A stretch of DNA of 15,459 nucleotides from Alphaproteobacteria bacterium (GTDB taxonomy: Bacteria; Pseudomonadota; Alphaproteobacteria; Puniceispirillales; Puniceispirillaceae): positions 1 to 15,459 of the forward strand of contig WTHY01000195.1 of assembly GCA_011522945.1 (NCBI GenBank). Direction: 5' to 3'. How positions within the stretch are numbered: the stretch's first letter is position 1; each line of letters starts with the position of its first letter. Positions 7,455 to 14,797 of this stretch are shown here, one piece after another. The notes under the pieces were generated by a model. That model was not told the DNA's origin. It was given only the letters and a program-made list of their open reading frames with translations, and searched no databases. Position numbers and translations under genes: made by a program.

Positions 7455-8873
7455 ATGAGCTACTATTTAAACATCTATTTCGATGCAAAGACAGAAACCA
7501 CAGCGCAGGCAGTACTTTACACTGATATTACAAATGAGGCCTTGTCATCTGCATGTGCGCGCGTCGAATTTAAAAATACGGATGGTCAGTTCCTGACTGT
7601 ACATGGTGATGACAGCTCAACCCTAATTATTGGTACAGGGGAGGAAGTTCTAGAGAAATCCAAGGCCGAGACTATTGGCGGCAAGCTATACAAACAGCTC
7701 ACCAAACAACCATTTTTGAACACATCTCTTGACCTTGGTAGTTTAGATGATGTGCATGCCGCACATTTACTTCATGGCGCACGCCTCGCATCTTATAGTT
7801 TTCAGTCTTATTTCACCAAGGGCGATAAAAAAGCAGAAACGACACTTCATGTTACTGGTTTAAGTGAAGAGGCTAAGTCTATTTTTGAAAAGCTTGAACG
7901 TTTAGCTGATGGGGTAAAGTTAGCACGTGATGTTTTGTATGAGCCAGCGAATAAACTCTATCCAGAAAGCTATGTTGAACGCTGCAAACCACTGGCCAAT
8001 TTGGGATTGGAGATTGACGTACTTGATGAAGCACAAATGGAAGCCCTTGGTATGGGCGCCCTGCTGGGTGTTGGACAGGGTTCTGTGAGAGAAAGTCGTA
8101 TTGTTGTGATGCACTGGAAGGGCGGCTCTGATGAAGCGCCACTCGCCCTTGTAGGCAAGGGGGTATGCTTTGATACAGGTGGAATTTCGTTAAAACCGCC
8201 AAAGGGCATGGAGGATATGAAATGGGATATGGGCGGCTCTGCTGCTGTGGTTGGTGCTATGTGCGCCATTGCAGGGCGCAAGATTAAGCGGAATGTTGTT
8301 GGCATTATTGGTTTGGTAGAGAATATGCCAGATGGGAACGCTCAGCGTCCTGGTGATGTTGTCACATCAATGTCAGGTCAAACTATTGAAGTCATTAACA
8401 CAGACGCAGAAGGGCGCTTGGTTCTCGCTGACGTTCTAACTTATGTGCAACAAAACTATAAGCCTCAGGCAATTGTCGACCTTGCGACATTGACGGGTGC
8501 TATCCTTGTGGCGCTTGGTAAAGAATATGCCGGATTATTCAGCAATAATGATAATCTTGTTGGTCAGCTGCAAACGGCTAGTAACAAAACGGGTGAAAAA
8601 ATGTGGCGCATGCCCGTAGGCGCATATTTTGACAAGCAATTGAAGTCGCATATTGCTGATATGAAAAATATTGGTACACCTTATGGCGGCTCTAGCTCTG
8701 CTGCTGCCTTTCTTGAACGCTTTATTGAGAATGATACACCTTGGGCGCATTTAGATATAGCAGGTAAAGCTTGGTCAGATACTGGGGATGCTATAACGCC
8801 AGCTGGTGGTACCGGCTATGGCGTTAGGCTTTTGACAGAATTTGTAGAGAATTGGCAGGATATAGATGGGTAG
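7455..8873 (+). CDS. pepA: Leucyl aminopeptidase (M17 family)
   Basis: PepA is a cytosolic, normally hexameric, two-metal aminopeptidase that removes N-terminal residues in peptide turnover. In some bacteria it also binds DNA. The 472-residue protein has a divergent N-terminal domain (about 1-150) and a well-conserved C-terminal catalytic domain. All metal and active-site residues of E. coli PepA are found at a constant offset: K235, D240, K247, D258, D317, E319 and R321, including VGKGVCFDTGGISLKPP and the family signature NTDAEGRL. It should therefore be active. The ATG has an AGGA site 7 bases upstream. holC follows after 33 bp, a common pairing. Divergent orientation to lptF is typical of Alphaproteobacteria. 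Confidence 0.95.
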   Translation: MSYYLNIYFDAKTETTAQAVLYTDITNEALSSACARVEFKNTDGQFLTVHGDDSSTLIIGTGEEVLEKSKAETIGGKLYKQLTKQPFLNTSLDLGSLDDVHAAHLLHGARLASYSFQSYFTKGDKKAETTLHVTGLSEEAKSIFEKLERLADGVKLARDVLYEPANKLYPESYVERCKPLANLGLEIDVLDEAQMEALGMGALLGVGQGSVRESRIVVMHWKGGSDEAPLALVGKGVCFDTGGISLKPPKGMEDMKWDMGGSAAVVGAMCAIAGRKIKRNVVGIIGLVENMPDGNAQRPGDVVTSMSGQTIEVINTDAEGRLVLADVLTYVQQNYKPQAIVDLATLTGAILVALGKEYAGLFSNNDNLVGQLQTASNKTGEKMWRMPVGAYFDKQLKSHIADMKNIGTPYGGSSSAAAFLERFIENDTPWAHLDIAGKAWSDTGDAITPAGGTGYGVRLLTEFVENWQDIDG

Positions 8874-8906
8874 CACAATCTGACTGGAAAGGGCTTTCGG
8901 CTGACT

Positions 8907-9371
8907 ATGGAGCATCCATCTTGCCAAGTTGATTTTTATCATCTCACTAATTCTGATTTATGTAGCAATATTGCTTTGCTTTCAGATAAAATCGTCGGCC
9001 TGAATAAAACGGCCATCATTCTCTGTGCAGAGGTGATGGCAGACCCTATTTCTGCTGCTCTCTGGGAGACTGTGGCTGATAATTTTTTGGCCCATGGCGT
9101 CGGAGAGGATAGGGTAAATCCGAATGCGCCTTTAGGGCTAGTTCATGAGCCTGACGCAAACCCCATTAATGCGGACTTTATCCTTATTACAGGCGGCCTG
9201 GAAGTGTCTGATATATCAAAATTTGAACGAGTATTTATGGTATTTGACGGCACCTCGGAATTCGAAGTGTCCTCTGCGCGGCAGAAATGGAAACACTGGT
9301 CTCAACATGACAATGTGGCCTGCCGGTATTTTTCTCAAGACGAAGCTGGTAAATGGTCCCAAAAGGCTTAA
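8907..9371 (+). CDS. holC: DNA polymerase III chi subunit
   Basis: Chi links the clamp-loader complex, through psi, to single-stranded DNA-binding protein at the replication fork. The 154-residue product matches the family's layout: N-terminal VDFYHLT (9-15), a central Rossmann-like region with the conserved FDGTSEFEVSSARQKW stretch, and a C-terminal QDEAGKW tail that is common in alphaproteobacterial chi proteins. The start at 8907 is supported by a purine-rich GGAAAGGG that is rather far upstream (about 14 bases), so the exact start is less certain than the identity. It probably shares a transcript with pepA, 33 bp upstream. A psi (holD) gene is not visible; psi is generally not recognisable in this class. 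Confidence 0.9.
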   Translation: MEHPSCQVDFYHLTNSDLCSNIALLSDKIVGLNKTAIILCAEVMADPISAALWETVADNFLAHGVGEDRVNPNAPLGLVHEPDANPINADFILITGGLEVSDISKFERVFMVFDGTSEFEVSSARQKWKHWSQHDNVACRYFSQDEAGKWSQKA

Positions 9372-9502
9372 TCAAAGCTAAGTAGCTCCAATTTTAACCT
9401 CCAAACTACAAGAATGCAGGTAAATCCGGCTCTGCTCCTCAAATAACACTTGTTTTCATAACTGAATTCCTTTACGCCGACACTCACAAACTCGTGGGGT
9501 GC

Positions 9503-9541
9503 TATAGCGCTCGACAATTACAAGATTCCGGTTTCTGAGGA
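9503..9541 (+). promoter_or_regulatory. Possible extended -10 promoter and ribosome site of ndk
   Basis: Within the 178-bp holC-ndk spacer, TGCTATAGC around 9500-9508 resembles an extended -10 element (TGn then TATA-). No good -35 accompanies it. A start about 7 bases downstream would give a leader of roughly 35 bases. GAGGA at 9537-9541 is a good ribosome site 8 bases before the ndk ATG. I see no clear terminator or small gene in the rest of the spacer. The spacer length argues that ndk has its own promoter; the exact box is a guess. Confidence 0.25.
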
Positions 9542-9549
9542 TTTTCATT

Positions 9550-9972
9550 ATGGCTGCATCACGCACTTTTTCTATTATCAAACCAGACGCAACGCGTCGC
9601 AATCTAACAGGCGCTATTAATGCCCGCATCGAAGGTGCTGGTCTTCGCATTATCGCACAAAAACGCATTCAGATGAGTGAAGCTCAGGCACAGGCATTTT
9701 ATGCTGTGCATGCCGAGCGTCCATTTTACAATGACCTAGTATCGTTTATGACGTCTGGGCCAGTTGTTGTTCAGGTTCTAGAAGGCGACGATGCTGTTCC
9801 TGCTTACCGCACAGTAATGGGTGCAACGAACCCAGCTGATGCCGCAGACGGCACTATTCGCAAAGATTTTGCCGAGAGCATCGAAGCAAACTCTGTACAT
9901 GGGTCTGATAGCGAAGAAAATGCAGCTATTGAGATTAACCACTTCTTTACTGAAGATGAAATTGTAGGTTAA
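9550..9972 (+). CDS. ndk: Nucleoside diphosphate kinase
   Basis: Ndk transfers the gamma phosphate from ATP to NDPs and dNDPs through a phosphohistidine intermediate. The 140-residue length is standard. TFSIIKPDA (6-14) at the N-terminus and the active-site motif NSVHGSDS (114-121), with H117 as the phosphorylated histidine, are diagnostic. GATNP (91-95), followed by ADGTIRKDFA, is the usual nucleotide-site stretch. Start chosen from the GAGGA site and the conserved short N-terminus. A very strong hairpin directly follows the stop, so ndk is the end of its transcript. Confidence 0.97.
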   Translation: MAASRTFSIIKPDATRRNLTGAINARIEGAGLRIIAQKRIQMSEAQAQAFYAVHAERPFYNDLVSFMTSGPVVVQVLEGDDAVPAYRTVMGATNPADAADGTIRKDFAESIEANSVHGSDSEENAAIEINHFFTEDEIVG

Positions 9973-9992
9973 TTTCAAAACTTACCCAAAAT

Positions 9993-10031
9993 AAAACCCC
10001 TGTGAAGCAACTGTCCTCACAGGGGTTTTTT
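9993..10031 (+). terminator. Strong, probably bidirectional terminator after ndk
   Basis: A perfect 13-bp inverted repeat, AAAACCCCTGTGA (9993-10005) / TCACAGGGGTTTT (10017-10029), flanks an 11-base loop and runs into six T (10026-10031). On the other strand the same hairpin ends in TTTTATTTT, so it can also stop transcription arriving from the small gene and purN/purM on the minus strand. Confidence 0.92.
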
Positions 10032-10059
10032 ATGCTTTATATCTGCTCATTAGACAGAA

Positions 10060-10191
10060 TTACAATAGAAATATCGCCATCAACACAAGGGTCAAAATCA
10101 CAGCCGCGATAACATATTTAGATGCATTCATAAAGTTATCATAGATGGCTAGATTATCTTTCGCATGCTTGTCGAACTTTTCAGTATTCAT
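10060..10191 (-). CDS. 43-residue one-helix membrane protein, likely aa3-type cytochrome c oxidase subunit IV
   Basis: A small open frame with a hydrophilic, charged N-terminus (about 1-20, beginning MNTEKFDKHAKDN) and a single hydrophobic helix (about 25-43) ending in VLMAIFLL. The pattern of a short polar head, an aromatic-x2-F stretch (IYDNF), then SKY and a helix ending LMAIFL resembles the bacterial aa3-type cytochrome c oxidase subunit IV family (COX4_pro_2). These are 40-60 residue accessory subunits in the inner membrane, known mainly from Alphaproteobacteria. A GGGGGA ribosome site lies a few bases before the ATG. It starts 67 bp after the purN stop on the same strand, so it may be read from the purM-purN transcript, and it ends at the shared terminator. 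Coding status is well supported; the family call is from memory of the pattern. Confidence 0.7.
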   Translation of the reverse strand: MNTEKFDKHAKDNLAIYDNFMNASKYVIAAVILTLVLMAIFLL

Positions 10192-10258
10192 CTCATTCCC
10201 CCAAATCGGATATCATCGCAACACACTGACAAACTTATGCCAATATTGCTGTTATAAA

Positions 10259-10918
10259 TCAATTCCCAATAGATAAATTGGGATACTGATCTAAAAGCCT
10301 GGACAAAGCAGACTTGTCCCATTTCGGTAATCCGTCACGGATTTCCAAAACCTTTGTTGACAGTGCGGATAAAACTTCTGGATAGATGATATGTTCTACA
10401 GTTAAGGTGCGTTTTGCCAAGCTATCTTCATTATCATCTTTTTTAATAGGAACTACGCCTTGCAGTAATATTGGACCATCATCTAAGGCAGCTGTCACAA
10501 CATGCACAGTTGCACCATGCATAGTATCAGCATTTTCAAGCGCACGCCTATGGGTATTCAAGCCTTTATATTTTGGAAGAAGAGATGGGTGTATATTAAT
10601 GATTTTATTAGAAAATTTCTGAACAAAATCTTCTGAAAGAATAGCCATATATCCGGCGAGAAAAATAAAATCAGCATCTGATGCTATGATTGCATTAGCC
10701 AGAGCAGTTTCCTGTCCAGGATGTCTGCCACCAAACTCCGCCGCTTTGAATATACTGGTGGTTAGTCCATACTTGCCTGCCCATTTGATGCCTTCAGCGT
10801 CTTTATCTGCTGCAACAAGCACAACTTCAACATTGTTGGTCGCGGCCGCTTCTACCAGTTTTTGCATATTGCTGCCACGACCAGAGATTAGGATGGCAAT
10901 TTTTAGGGCATTATGCAT
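10259..10918 (-). CDS. purN: Phosphoribosylglycinamide formyltransferase (GAR transformylase)
   Basis: PurN transfers the formyl group from 10-formyl-tetrahydrofolate to GAR, step 3 of purine synthesis. Visible features are the phosphate-binding ISGRGSN (11-17) and the catalytic triad N108 and H110 (NIHPSLLP) plus D146 (ALDDGPIL). All three lie two residues beyond the E. coli positions. Length is 219 aa from the ATG at 10918, which has an AAGG site 8 bases upstream and lies 20 bp after the purM stop. A TTG at 10951 would extend it by 11 residues into purM and is less likely. purM-purN adjacency is the usual arrangement. The C-terminus is slightly longer than in E. coli, as is common in this class. 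Confidence 0.96.
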   Translation of the reverse strand: MHNALKIAILISGRGSNMQKLVEAAATNNVEVVLVAADKDAEGIKWAGKYGLTTSIFKAAEFGGRHPGQETALANAIIASDADFIFLAGYMAILSEDFVQKFSNKIINIHPSLLPKYKGLNTHRRALENADTMHGATVHVVTAALDDGPILLQGVVPIKKDDNEDSLAKRTLTVEHIIYPEVLSALSTKVLEIRDGLPKWDKSALSRLLDQYPNLSIGN

Positions 10919-10938
10919 TCTATTTGCCTTATTAGGAG

Positions 10939-12021
10939 TCAAACTGCCCAAACCGTATCAATGTCTGAAAGGCTAACTGACGGTTGATCATCCGAGCGCT
11001 CTTGAAGCGTGCCAATATGCCAAGCTGTTTCTCCAATTTCGTTCAGCTCTACTAAAATCTGGCTAGCGGCGTCTGGAGCAACATATAATAACGCTCCAAT
11101 ACCGCAATTAAATGTGCGTGCTAATTCAACATTATCAATTGCAGCGACAGATTTTAGCCACTGAAATACAGCAGGTAATTCGTAGGATTGCATATCCAAA
11201 TCGGCGGTTAGATTATCTGTAAAACAACGTGGCGGGTTTTCAATAAGACCACCACCTGTGATATGTGCCATGCCATGCAGAGCACCACTAGATAATGCGA
11301 TTTGAATGGCTCTTGTATAAATGCGGGTGGGCGTCAGCAGATCTGTTGCAAGCGTAAGCTCTGCATCATAAGGGGCAGGGTTATCTAATTCAGCGCCGGC
11401 CCGTTCGATGACTTTGCGAACAAGTGAAAATCCATTTGAATGAATGCCTGAAGACCCTAAGGCTATGATAGCATCTCCTGCTTTCGGCATGTTTTTTGAT
11501 AATAGCTGACCACGTTCAGCAGCACCGACGCAAAATCCGGCTAAATCATAGCCGCCAGTTGGATATACGCCGGGCATTTCAGCTGTTTCGCCGCCTATTA
11601 GAGCGCAGCCTGCATCAACGCAACCATCTGCTATGCCAGCTACAATTTCAGAGGCTACATGGCGTTCTAAATGCCCAGTTGCAAAGTAATCTAGGAAAAA
11701 TAGCGGCATAGCCCCTTGCGCCAAAATATCATTTGCGCACATGGCGACAAGATCTATTCCTAAACCTCTATGAATGCCTGCTTGCTGTGCCAATTCTAAT
11801 TTTGTGCCTACACCATCTGTTGCTGCAACAAGAATAGGATCAGTAAAACCGGCAGCTTTTAAGTCAAATAATCCACCAAAACCACCAATTTCTGTATCAG
11901 CACCTGGCCGTGTGGTGCGTTTGGCATGTGGCTTGATGTCGCCTACTAGTGCATCACCTTTGTCAATATCAACGCCGGAATCTCTGTAAGTAATTGGTGA
12001 CTGAGATGAATGATTTTGCAT
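10939..12021 (-). CDS. purM: Phosphoribosylformylglycinamidine cyclo-ligase (AIR synthetase)
   Basis: PurM closes the imidazole ring of FGAM using ATP, step 5 of purine synthesis. The protein shows GGFGGLFDL (46-54), the ATP/metal loop ATDGVGTKLELA (67-78), CANDIL (95-100), GGETAEMPG, and the GSSGIHSNGFSLVR nucleotide-binding stretch. I chose the ATG at 12021 (360 aa), with GGAG 10 bases upstream and the family-like N-terminus TYRDSGVDIDKGD soon after. An ATG at 12045 would add eight unconserved residues. It is divergent from the DUF2066 gene, with a 67-bp spacer that must hold both promoters; I see no clear boxes there. Confidence 0.96.
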   Translation of the reverse strand: MQNHSSQSPITYRDSGVDIDKGDALVGDIKPHAKRTTRPGADTEIGGFGGLFDLKAAGFTDPILVAATDGVGTKLELAQQAGIHRGLGIDLVAMCANDILAQGAMPLFFLDYFATGHLERHVASEIVAGIADGCVDAGCALIGGETAEMPGVYPTGGYDLAGFCVGAAERGQLLSKNMPKAGDAIIALGSSGIHSNGFSLVRKVIERAGAELDNPAPYDAELTLATDLLTPTRIYTRAIQIALSSGALHGMAHITGGGLIENPPRCFTDNLTADLDMQSYELPAVFQWLKSVAAIDNVELARTFNCGIGALLYVAPDAASQILVELNEIGETAWHIGTLQERSDDQPSVSLSDIDTVWAV

Positions 12022-12088
12022 GACATTAACGCTCCAACGTAGCATTATTCTGCGAGATGTTTTAAACAGGTCGCGAGGAGATTATCGA
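12022..12088. promoter_or_regulatory. Divergent spacer between purM and the DUF2066 gene
   Basis: A 67-bp region between two divergent starts. It contains GAGGAG (12075-12080), a strong ribosome site 8 bases before the plus-strand ATG, and on the minus strand an AATAAT (-10-like) without a matching -35. Both promoters must lie here or extend into the flanking coding sequences. Confidence 0.3.
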
Positions 12089-13198
12089 ATGTTGCGCATC
12101 TATAGCACAGTTCTTTTTGTCTGTTTAGTGTCATGGTCGCAATCCTCTGTTGTTTATGCAAAATCAAATAATTGTGCGGTGCCTGCTTTTGGGGTGTCGC
12201 ATATTGAGATTGACCACTCTGGTGAAACAGGGCAGGTAGCAAGAGAAGTTGGAACAAATCTTGCGACAATGGACGCGTTTAAAACTGTCTTATCCCGTAT
12301 TGTGCAGTTAGAAGAAGGCCAAGAGTTTTCTCTTGAAGCCGTGGAAGCCGCTGACTTTGTGGACTTTATACATATTCAAAGCGAGACTGCGCTTGTTAAC
12401 CGCTATATTGCGACGATTGATATTTGTTTAGATGCTGATAGGCTGCGCAACTGGATGCAGGGCCAGAATTATCAATGGGCTGAAGTCGTAAGCCCGCCTA
12501 TTCTAATTCTACCTATCTGGCAGGAACCGAGCGGAATTCGTGTTTGGCAACGCAACAATGTCTGGCTGCAAGATTGGTATAATTTGGCAGAGCGGCATGA
12601 CGGGCTAGTGCAATTTACCACTTTAGAACGCAATTTAAGCCATGAACGCCAAATTCGTGCGGCATCTGCATTTCAACAGGAACCTCGAACATTGCAGACT
12701 GCTATTCGTCTTGCTGACGCACAGCAGCTATTATGGGTATATGCGGCTCTGAATTATGGTGTTGATGACCGTACAGTCTCTCTAAAAGCCGCCTTGTTTG
12801 ACAAGGATGGGCGCAAATCTTCTGATGTTTTGGAACGAGATATAAAACTTAACCCTACCACTAATATGGTTTTAGAATTTGATCAATTCAGATTGGATGT
12901 TCTGAATAAGGTTGAGGCTAGTTGGCAACAGGCTAATCTTGTTACGAACAAAGTAATTGATAGCCACTATATCATATCTATAGAATTGCGTAGTCTTAGG
13001 GATTGGAGACGGTTCCAATCTGTTCTTCGGGATATGCAGGAAATTCGTTCAGCGCGTACAGTGAAACTTGGTGTGGATTTAGGGTCAGTTCGCGTGACCC
13101 TAGCTGGATCAATCGCAGCATTTGAACAATCTATTCGAGCCGCGGGGTATGATTTACGCATTGAAGATGGGAAATATATTGCTTCTCACAATCGATAG
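12089..13198 (+). CDS. Exported DUF2066 domain protein
   Basis: A 369-residue protein of unknown function. The start at 12089 is fixed by the GAGGAG site 8 bases upstream and by the signal peptide that follows (about 1-24: basic start, hydrophobic core, cleavage likely after VYA). The mature N-terminal part (about 30-150) looks like the DUF2066 family: LEAVEAADFVDF, SETALVNRYIATIDICLD, and then the SPPILILPIW stretch that precedes an aromatic-rich segment. A second half (about 160-369) lacks recognisable motifs. It is not predicted to have further membrane helices, so a periplasmic location is inferred. Its TAG is immediately followed by the ATG of the HdaA-like gene, suggesting translational coupling. 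DUF2066 next to purM and hdaA recurs in Rhodospirillales-type genomes, to my recollection. No enzymatic residues are evident. Confidence 0.75.
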   Translation: MLRIYSTVLFVCLVSWSQSSVVYAKSNNCAVPAFGVSHIEIDHSGETGQVAREVGTNLATMDAFKTVLSRIVQLEEGQEFSLEAVEAADFVDFIHIQSETALVNRYIATIDICLDADRLRNWMQGQNYQWAEVVSPPILILPIWQEPSGIRVWQRNNVWLQDWYNLAERHDGLVQFTTLERNLSHERQIRAASAFQQEPRTLQTAIRLADAQQLLWVYAALNYGVDDRTVSLKAALFDKDGRKSSDVLERDIKLNPTTNMVLEFDQFRLDVLNKVEASWQQANLVTNKVIDSHYIISIELRSLRDWRRFQSVLRDMQEIRSARTVKLGVDLGSVRVTLAGSIAAFEQSIRAAGYDLRIEDGKYIASHNR

Positions 13199-13894
13199 AT
13201 GACCAAAGAACAACCACCACAAGACCAAATTGCGCTCCACTTATCTGTTGAGGCAAAGCCAGGTTCAGATATCATTTTGACAGGGGCCTCAAACGCGTCT
13301 GCTCTTGAATGGCTGGATCATTGGCCAAATTGGCCAGGACCAGCCAGAAGTCTAAATATTTTTGGTCCTGAAGGCTCTGGCAAAAGTCGTTTGGCACAAT
13401 ATTTTGCAACAAAGACAGGCGCTATTTCCGTAAAGCAACTCAAGAGCTTTACCTCTGATATGTTTCAGACACCGCATCTGATATTGGATGGGGTGGAGCA
13501 AGGAACAAATTGGGATGCTGAAGCTCTATTTCATCTATTTAACTGGGTTGCCGAACAAGCTGGTAGTTTATTGATATTAAGCAGGGTTCCAGCCGCAAGG
13601 ATAGGTTGGGGGTTGCGCGATTTAGAGTCACGCCTCACAACCGCTGCAACACAGGAAATCTATCTTCCTGATGACGCATATCTAGCAGATTATCTACAGC
13701 ATTTATTTGCAATAAGACAATGTCATATACCACCATCTGTACTGGAGTATATCTCATCACGCATACCAAGACATTTTGGCTTTGCAATGAAGCTTGTTGA
13801 TGCGTTAGACACATCATCATTAGAACAGAAAAAGCCAATATCATTGAAATTGGTGAAGTCTGTCTTAGCTGAACTTGAAAAACATGAATTATAA
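13199..13894 (+). CDS. hdaA: HdaA-like regulatory inactivator of DnaA
   Basis: A 231-residue DnaA-family AAA+ protein without the DnaA DNA-binding domain. Hda/HdaA proteins bind the sliding clamp after replication starts and stimulate hydrolysis of DnaA-bound ATP, preventing re-initiation. The N-terminal QIALHL (10-15) fits the hexapeptide clamp-binding motif. Walker A is GPEGSGKS (56-63), Walker B is LILDGVE (94-100) and a sensor-1 like LLILSR is at 124-129. RDLESRL (140-146) is the box VII region that carries the arginine finger. WPNWPG near residue 44 is typical of alphaproteobacterial members. The start abuts the upstream stop (TAGATG). A ribosome site is weak, so expression probably depends on translation of the DUF2066 gene. 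Confidence 0.85.
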   Translation: MTKEQPPQDQIALHLSVEAKPGSDIILTGASNASALEWLDHWPNWPGPARSLNIFGPEGSGKSRLAQYFATKTGAISVKQLKSFTSDMFQTPHLILDGVEQGTNWDAEALFHLFNWVAEQAGSLLILSRVPAARIGWGLRDLESRLTTAATQEIYLPDDAYLADYLQHLFAIRQCHIPPSVLEYISSRIPRHFGFAMKLVDALDTSSLEQKKPISLKLVKSVLAELEKHEL

Positions 13895-13939
13895 CCATCA
13901 GTCTGCTAGGGTTTACAGACACATATTTTAGGAGAAATT

Positions 13940-14722
13940 ATGCTCGATTTTGGTATTGCTGGTCGTAAAGCTATTGTTTGCGCATCATCGAAAGGTCTTG
14001 GTCTTGGCTGTGCTGAAGCACTGGCAAAGGTTGGTGTTAATCTGGTTATGTGTGCCCGTACTGAGGATGTGCTTGAAACAGCTGCAGATATGGTGCGCAG
14101 AAAATATGATGTGTCAGTCGATACAGTAGCCTGTGATATCACAACAGATGAGGGCCGCTCAGCAGTAATCGCAGCTGCCGGCCATGTTGATATTTTGGTC
14201 AATAATGCTGGCGGACCACCTCCAGGTGATTTTCGTGATTGGTCAAGAGATGATTGGATTAAAGCAATAGATGCAAATATGCTTACAGCCATTGACCTCA
14301 CAAAGCGGGTAATAGACCCCATGATCAATCAAAAATTTGGCAGGATTGTTAATATTACCTCTGGCTCAGTAAAATCACCGATACCGCAACTCGGTATGTC
14401 AAATGCAGCCAGAGCTGGTTTGACAGGGTTTGTTGCTGGCACATCTCGGCAAGTGGCAAAATATAACGTTACAATCAATAATCTATTGCCAGGTCAGTTT
14501 AATACTGACCGGATTGAATCTCTGATTGAGAATAGAGCAAAAGCTGAATCAAAACCAAAGGCGCAGATCCGAGAGCTAATGGAAAATGCTGTCCCGGCTG
14601 GTCGTCTAGGTGAAATTCATGAATTTGGCGCTGCCTGTGCATGGATGTGTTCTATGCAAGCTAGCTTCTTAGTTGGACAAAATATATTACTTGACGGTGG
14701 TAACTTTAATTCCACCATGTAA
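13940..14722 (+). CDS. Divergent short-chain dehydrogenase/reductase family protein
   Basis: A 260-residue Rossmann-fold SDR protein. The fold is clear from the N-terminal strand and ASSKGLGLG (15-23), ACDIT (64-68), NNAGG (88-92), IVNITSGS (136-143) and the C-terminal GQNILLDGG. Two hallmarks are changed. The cofactor loop reads ASSKGLG rather than TGxxxGxG, and the YxxxK catalytic pair is replaced: SNAARAG (154-160) aligns with YxxxKAG, putting Ser154 for Tyr and Arg158 for Lys. This matches a known divergent 3-oxoacyl-ACP-reductase-like subgroup that lacks the standard tetrad, so the substrate and even activity are open. A strong AGGAGA site precedes the ATG. The gene lies 45 bp after hdaA, where ppk/ppx often sit. 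Confidence 0.85.
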   Translation: MLDFGIAGRKAIVCASSKGLGLGCAEALAKVGVNLVMCARTEDVLETAADMVRRKYDVSVDTVACDITTDEGRSAVIAAAGHVDILVNNAGGPPPGDFRDWSRDDWIKAIDANMLTAIDLTKRVIDPMINQKFGRIVNITSGSVKSPIPQLGMSNAARAGLTGFVAGTSRQVAKYNVTINNLLPGQFNTDRIESLIENRAKAESKPKAQIRELMENAVPAGRLGEIHEFGAACAWMCSMQASFLVGQNILLDGGNFNSTM

Positions 14723-14751
14723 CTGGTTGTATATGAACATGATAATTAAGT

Positions 14752-14797
14752 GACGGAGCTTGCATGCAGGGGGCTAAACAGCCTGTTAAGCTCCGTC
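14752..14797. terminator. Stem-loop shared by the convergent SDR gene and rnd
   Basis: A perfect 10-bp inverted repeat, GACGGAGCTT (14752-14761) / AAGCTCCGTC (14788-14797), encloses 26 bases that hold a smaller stem, GGCT (14772-14775) / AGCC (14780-14783). The right arm covers the last codons and part of the stop of rnd. Tails are only moderately T-rich on either strand (TTCTAATTTC on plus), so it may be a weak bidirectional terminator or a 3'-end stability element. Confidence 0.55.

Noticed and set aside
7879..8305. Several overlapping minus-strand open frames opposite pepA
   Set aside because: pepA has all catalytic residues in its own frame; the antisense products are low-complexity and unlike known proteins.
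10265..10282. CCCAAT/ATTGGG inverted repeat at the end of purN
   Set aside because: Lies inside the last codons of purN, 6-bp arms, and the following sequence is not a T-run; probably chance.
12020..12088. Longer N-terminus for the DUF2066 protein starting at 12020
   Set aside because: It would overlap the purM start and hide the signal peptide; the ATG at 12089 has a strong GAGGAG site.
13906..14328. 140-codon minus-strand open frame opposite the SDR gene
   Set aside because: Composition follows the complement of the SDR codons and it overlaps the start of that gene; no independent evidence.
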